Part shown: positions 61,166 through 64,000 of the stretch, one piece after another
How positions within the stretch are numbered: the first letter of the stretch is position 1
Layout of the letters: every line of letters begins with the position of its first letter
DNA from: an uncultured Eubacteriales bacterium
GTDB taxonomy: Bacteria; Bacillota; Clostridia; Oscillospirales; CAG-382
Assembly: GCA_934444645.1 (NCBI GenBank)
Contig: CAKSCV010000002.1
Location: 1 to 64,000 of the forward strand
Direction of reading: 5' to 3'
Length of the DNA: 64,000 nucleotides
Notes under the pieces: model-generated
What the model saw: the letters and a program-made list of their open reading frames with translations, nothing else
Told to the model about the DNA's origin: nothing
The model's database searches: none
Translations under genes and position numbers: made by a program

Positions 61166-62374
61166 ATGCTTGAGAATTTGTTCCAGTTGTGGAAAACGAC
61201 CGGTATCTATAAAATGATTTATAATATCGGTGAACAGGCCACGACTTTTAATCCGGAATTCTACAAAACGCTGATCATGTATCTTATCGTCGGCGTACTG
61301 ATGTATCTTGCTATCGCCAAGGGCTTTGAACCGCTTCTTCTGCTGCCGATTGCGTTCGGTATGCTTCTTGCCAACCTGCCCGGCGCAGAGCTGTTCCATA
61401 AGGAATGGTTCATCAATGCGGAGGCAGCTATCAATTGGAAAGAAATTGGTCAACACGGCGGTCTGATGGATTTTCTATACCTCGGCGTTAAGCTCGGTAT
61501 CTATCCGTCGCTCATCTTCCTTGCAGTCGGTGCCATGACTGACTTTACGCCCCTTATTGCAAACCCGAAATCGCTTCTCATGGGTGCCGGCGCACAGTTC
61601 GGTATCTACGTCGCCTTTGTCGGCGCGCTTCTTCTCGGCTTTACGCCGTCGGAAGCAGCTTCCATCGGTATTATCGGCGGCGCAGACGGCCCGACGGCCA
61701 TTCTGGTTACCAAGACGCTCGCTCCGCATCTTCTCGGCGCGATTGCTGTTGCCGCTTACTCGTATATGGCGCTTATCCCGATTATTCAACCGCCGATCAT
61801 GAAGCTTTGCACCAGCAAAAAAGAGCGCGTTATCAAAATGGAAACGCTTCGTCCGGTATCCAAGACCGAGAAGATCATTTTTCCGATCGCCGTTACCGCT
61901 ATCGTTGCGCTTATCCTTCCGGACGCTACGCCGCTTGTCGGCTTCTTGATGCTCGGTAACCTGTTCAATGTTTGCGGCGTTACCGACCGTCTTTCCAAAA
62001 CCGCGCAGAACGAGCTCTGCAACATTGTCACCATATTCTTGGGCGTCTCGGTCGGCGTTACGGCAGATGCCGCTTCGTTCCTTGCACCGCAGACCATTAT
62101 GATCATTGTTCTCGGTCTTTGCGCTTTTGCATTTGCTACCTTCGGCGGTCTTATGATCGGTAAGCTCATGTGCTTTGTCACCGGCGGCAAGATCAATCCG
62201 CTGATCGGTTCTGCCGGCGTTTCGGCTGTTCCGATGGCAGCACGTGTTTCGCAGGTGGTCGGTCAGAAAGAAAATCCCTCGAACTTCCTTCTCATGCACG
62301 CTATGGGTCCGAACGTTGCCGGCGTTATCGGTTCGGCCGTTGCAGCAGGCGTGTTCCTTGCCATGATTAAATAA
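61166..62374 (+). CDS. oadB: Sodium-translocating decarboxylase beta subunit (OadB)
   Basis: A 402-residue polytopic membrane protein that decarboxylates carboxybiotin and exports Na+. It has ADGPTAILV, the AYSYMALIPIIQPP segment and the late NPLIGSAGVSAVPMAAR segment with Asn, Gly, Ser and Arg at family spacing. It is about 30 residues longer than the riboswitch-controlled paralogue at 35105-36226, mainly because of extra N-terminal sequence and a loop. The gene lies 29 bases after the biotin carrier gene. Confidence 0.93.
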   Translation: MLENLFQLWKTTGIYKMIYNIGEQATTFNPEFYKTLIMYLIVGVLMYLAIAKGFEPLLLLPIAFGMLLANLPGAELFHKEWFINAEAAINWKEIGQHGGLMDFLYLGVKLGIYPSLIFLAVGAMTDFTPLIANPKSLLMGAGAQFGIYVAFVGALLLGFTPSEAASIGIIGGADGPTAILVTKTLAPHLLGAIAVAAYSYMALIPIIQPPIMKLCTSKKERVIKMETLRPVSKTEKIIFPIAVTAIVALILPDATPLVGFLMLGNLFNVCGVTDRLSKTAQNELCNIVTIFLGVSVGVTADAASFLAPQTIMIIVLGLCAFAFATFGGLMIGKLMCFVTGGKINPLIGSAGVSAVPMAARVSQVVGQKENPSNFLLMHAMGPNVAGVIGSAVAAGVFLAMIK

Positions 62375-62381
62375 GGCGTTT

Positions 62382-62414
62382 GGCAAAGGCTTCGGCTTTT
62401 TCGAAGCCTTTGCC
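62382..62414 (+). terminator. Hairpin between oadB and the 5S-type gene
   Basis: GGCAAAGGCTTCG (62382-62394) pairs perfectly with CGAAGCCTTTGCC (62402-62414) around GCTTTTT. There is no T-run, so it may be a partial terminator or an RNA-processing site that changes subunit ratios. Confidence 0.55.
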
Positions 62415-62445
62415 GAGACACCTATCGATTGAAAGGACGAATACT

Positions 62446-63840
62446 ATGCCAAAAGTAAAAATTACGGAAACCGTCTTGCGTGATGCGCACCAGTCCTTGC
62501 TTGCTACCCGTATGACGACCGAGCAGATGCTTCCGGCTCTCGAAATGCTCGATGCGGTCGGGTATCATTCGCTTGAAGCCTGGGGCGGTGCAACGTTCGA
62601 CGCTTGCCTTCGCTTCTTAAATGAAGATCCTTGGGACAGACTGCGCACCATTCGCAGCCATGTCAAAAACACAAAACTGCAAATGCTCTTCCGCGGTCAG
62701 AATATTCTCGGCTACCGCCATTATGCCGACGACGTGGTCGAATACTTTGTGCAGAAGTCGATTGCCAACGGTATCGATATCATCCGTATCTTCGACGCGC
62801 TTAACGATCCGCGTAACCTGAAGACCGCCATCAAGGCCACCAAAAAAGAGGGCGGTCACGTGCAGGCGGCGTTCAGCTATACGACCGGCCCTGTTTACAC
62901 CAACGACTACTATGCAAAATACGCAAAGCAGCTCGAAGAAATGGGTGCCGATTCCATCTGCATCAAGGATATGGCAGGCCTTTTGAAGCCGTATGAAGCC
63001 TATGACCTTGTCAAAGCACTCAAATCGACCGTCAAAGTGCCGATCCAGCTCCATACCCACTATACCGCCGGTCTTGCTTCCATGACCCTCTTAAAGGCCA
63101 TCGAAGCCGGTGTTGATATCGTCGATACCGCTATGGCTCCGCTTTCCATGGGTACCTCCCAGCCGCCGACGGAATCGCTTGTTGCTACCTTGCAGGGCAC
63201 GGAATACGATACCGGTCTGTCGCTTGAAAAGCTCGATAAGCCGTCCAAGATCTTCGCAGGTCTTCGCCAGCAGTATCTCGACAGCGGTCTTCTCGACCCG
63301 AAGGTGCTGAAGGTTGACGTTAACGCGCTCATCTATCAGGTTCCGGGCGGAATGCTGTCCAACCTTGTTTCGCAGTTGAAGAATGCCGGCAAGTCGGATA
63401 AACTAAACGAAGTGCTTGAAGAGGTGCCGAAGGTTCGTGCCGATGTCGGTTACCCGCCTCTTGTAACGCCGTCGTCTCAGATCGTCGGCACACAGGCGGT
63501 TATGAACGTCATTTCCGGCGAACGCTATAAGATGGTCACCAAGGAGTTCAAGGGCATTGTCCGCGGTGAATACGGCAAAACGCCGATGCCGATCTCGGAT
63601 GAATTCCGCAAGAAGATCATCGGCGACGAAAAGCCGATCACCTGCCGTCCGGCTGACAATCTCAAGCCGGAATTGGAAAAGCTGAGAGGCGAAATTGCCG
63701 AATATATCGAACAGGACGAGGATGTTCTTTCCTACGCATTGTTCGATCAGGTAGCAATCAAGTTTTTCGAAAAGCGCAAGAACGATAAATACGGTCTTGC
63801 CGCTGATACCGATTACGAGAAAAAAGTTACCAGCGTCTGA
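62446..63840 (+). CDS. oadA: 5S-type pyruvate/oxaloacetate carboxyltransferase (OadA without biotin domain)
   Basis: A 464-residue TIM-barrel enzyme that moves a carboxyl group between oxaloacetate/pyruvate and biotin. The metal and substrate motifs RDAHQSLLATR (near residue 11), GGATFDACLRFL, CIKDMAGLLKP (Lys near 180) and HTHYTAGLASM are canonical. The C-terminal biotinyl domain of ordinary OadA is absent; the separate carrier at 60726 replaces it. Start 62446 follows GAAAGGACG. Last gene of the operon, with a UUCG-loop terminator after it. Confidence 0.94.
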   Translation: MPKVKITETVLRDAHQSLLATRMTTEQMLPALEMLDAVGYHSLEAWGGATFDACLRFLNEDPWDRLRTIRSHVKNTKLQMLFRGQNILGYRHYADDVVEYFVQKSIANGIDIIRIFDALNDPRNLKTAIKATKKEGGHVQAAFSYTTGPVYTNDYYAKYAKQLEEMGADSICIKDMAGLLKPYEAYDLVKALKSTVKVPIQLHTHYTAGLASMTLLKAIEAGVDIVDTAMAPLSMGTSQPPTESLVATLQGTEYDTGLSLEKLDKPSKIFAGLRQQYLDSGLLDPKVLKVDVNALIYQVPGGMLSNLVSQLKNAGKSDKLNEVLEEVPKVRADVGYPPLVTPSSQIVGTQAVMNVISGERYKMVTKEFKGIVRGEYGKTPMPISDEFRKKIIGDEKPITCRPADNLKPELEKLRGEIAEYIEQDEDVLSYALFDQVAIKFFEKRKNDKYGLAADTDYEKKVTSV

Positions 63841-63848
63841 TAAAATGA

Positions 63849-63878
63849 AAAAGAGGATTGCTTCGGCAGTCCTCTTTT
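63849..63878 (+). terminator. Terminator of the carboxyltransferase operon
   Basis: A stem of about 12 bp (AAAGAGGATTGC with GCAGTCCTCTTT, one G-T pair) closed by a UUCG tetraloop. It also lies at the end of the convergent YlmC-like gene. Confidence 0.9.
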
Positions 63879-63884
63879 GGCGTT

Positions 63885-64000
63885 TCATGAACCGAAAAAA
63901 CGCTTTTTGGGCGGTGGCGGCGGCGCGGCATGGCAGACGTTGACAAAAATGATATCGTCGCCGATTTTGGTGATGTTTTCCCAAGGAATGCAGATTTCCT
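63885..64000 (-). CDS. YlmC/YmxH-family protein (C-terminal part)
   Basis: A minus-strand frame is open from the right edge to a TGA at 63885. The 38 visible residues contain IPWENITKIGDD followed by IIFVNV, which matches the end of the PRC-barrel-like YlmC/YmxH proteins linked to sporulation in Clostridia. A Pro/Lys-rich tail (PPPPPKKRFFGS) follows. The start is outside the window. Confidence 0.75.
   Translation of the reverse strand, partial: EICIPWENITKIGDDIIFVNVCHAAPPPPPKKRFFGS

Noticed and set aside
61475..62386. Minus-strand 303-residue open frame
   Set aside because: Charged, low-complexity antisense of the OadB membrane protein.

Overview
The window looks like a chromosomal segment of a strictly anaerobic, Gram-positive member of the Clostridia (Bacillota), probably a gut or rumen type. 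Supporting this are the nadK-argR-recN gene order, SLH-domain surface proteins, cohesin and dockerin modules, a trimeric electron-bifurcating type [FeFe] hydrogenase, biotin-dependent sodium-pump decarboxylase subunits, many consensus sigma-A promoters with 16-17 bp spacing, AGGAGG-type ribosome binding sites, and the end of a YlmC/YmxH-type (sporulation-associated) gene at the right edge. No phage, insertion sequence, CRISPR array or rRNA is visible, and there is one tRNA (Gln).

Layout. 1-1.4 kb: a TetR-type regulator with three copies of a palindromic operator and two back-to-back consensus promoters. 1.5-19 kb: a cell-surface locus of very large secreted proteins: a beta-helix adhesin ending in a dockerin, a cohesin-X2-dockerin scaffoldin, a cohesin-dockerin-cohesin protein with SLH anchors, a chitobiase-like repeat protein with SLH anchors, and on the other strand a 1142-residue GLUG/InlB-type protein. 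No obvious polysaccharide-degrading enzyme sits in this locus. 19-25 kb (minus strand): housekeeping operon nadK, argR, recN, tyrS, thiN and one unknown gene. 25-33 kb: a class A penicillin-binding protein with a co-directional SLH protein, an esterase, an XRE regulator and an orphan zinc peptidase. 33-38 kb: tRNA-Gln, a Gfo/Idh/MocA oxidoreductase, and an orphan OadB/OadG pair preceded by what reads as a yybP-ykoY manganese riboswitch with a terminator, then a nitroreductase, a DNA-deoxyinosine glycosylase, a NagD-type phosphatase and an HD-domain protein. 39-42 kb: a copper operon, csoR and copA, with a CopZ-like domain fused to the CopA C-terminus. 42-45 kb: a glycolipid/phospholipid operon. 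45-53.4 kb: a ten-gene hydrogenase operon (NuoE-like, NuoF-like and catalytic subunits plus DRTGG, HATPase, PHP and a second hydrogenase-like protein that look regulatory). 53.8-58.5 kb: an AraC-type regulator divergent from a small sugar-catabolic set (enolase-superfamily dehydratase, GH16, SDR, PHP). 58.6-63.9 kb: a five-gene biotin-carboxyl operon with both a 12S-type and a 5S-type carboxyltransferase, a biotin carrier and the OadB/OadG membrane subunits.

How the parts fit. The organism appears to ferment carbohydrate, to dispose of electrons as H2 through an NADH- and ferredoxin-linked hydrogenase, and to couple decarboxylation or transcarboxylation to a sodium gradient. Its surface carries a cohesin-dockerin system that seems built for adhesion or architecture rather than for displaying enzymes. 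The two items most worth follow-up are the manganese riboswitch in front of an orphan sodium-pump beta/gamma pair, and the hybrid transcarboxylase/sodium-pump operon. All functional assignments come from reading motifs and gene order; no database search was run.
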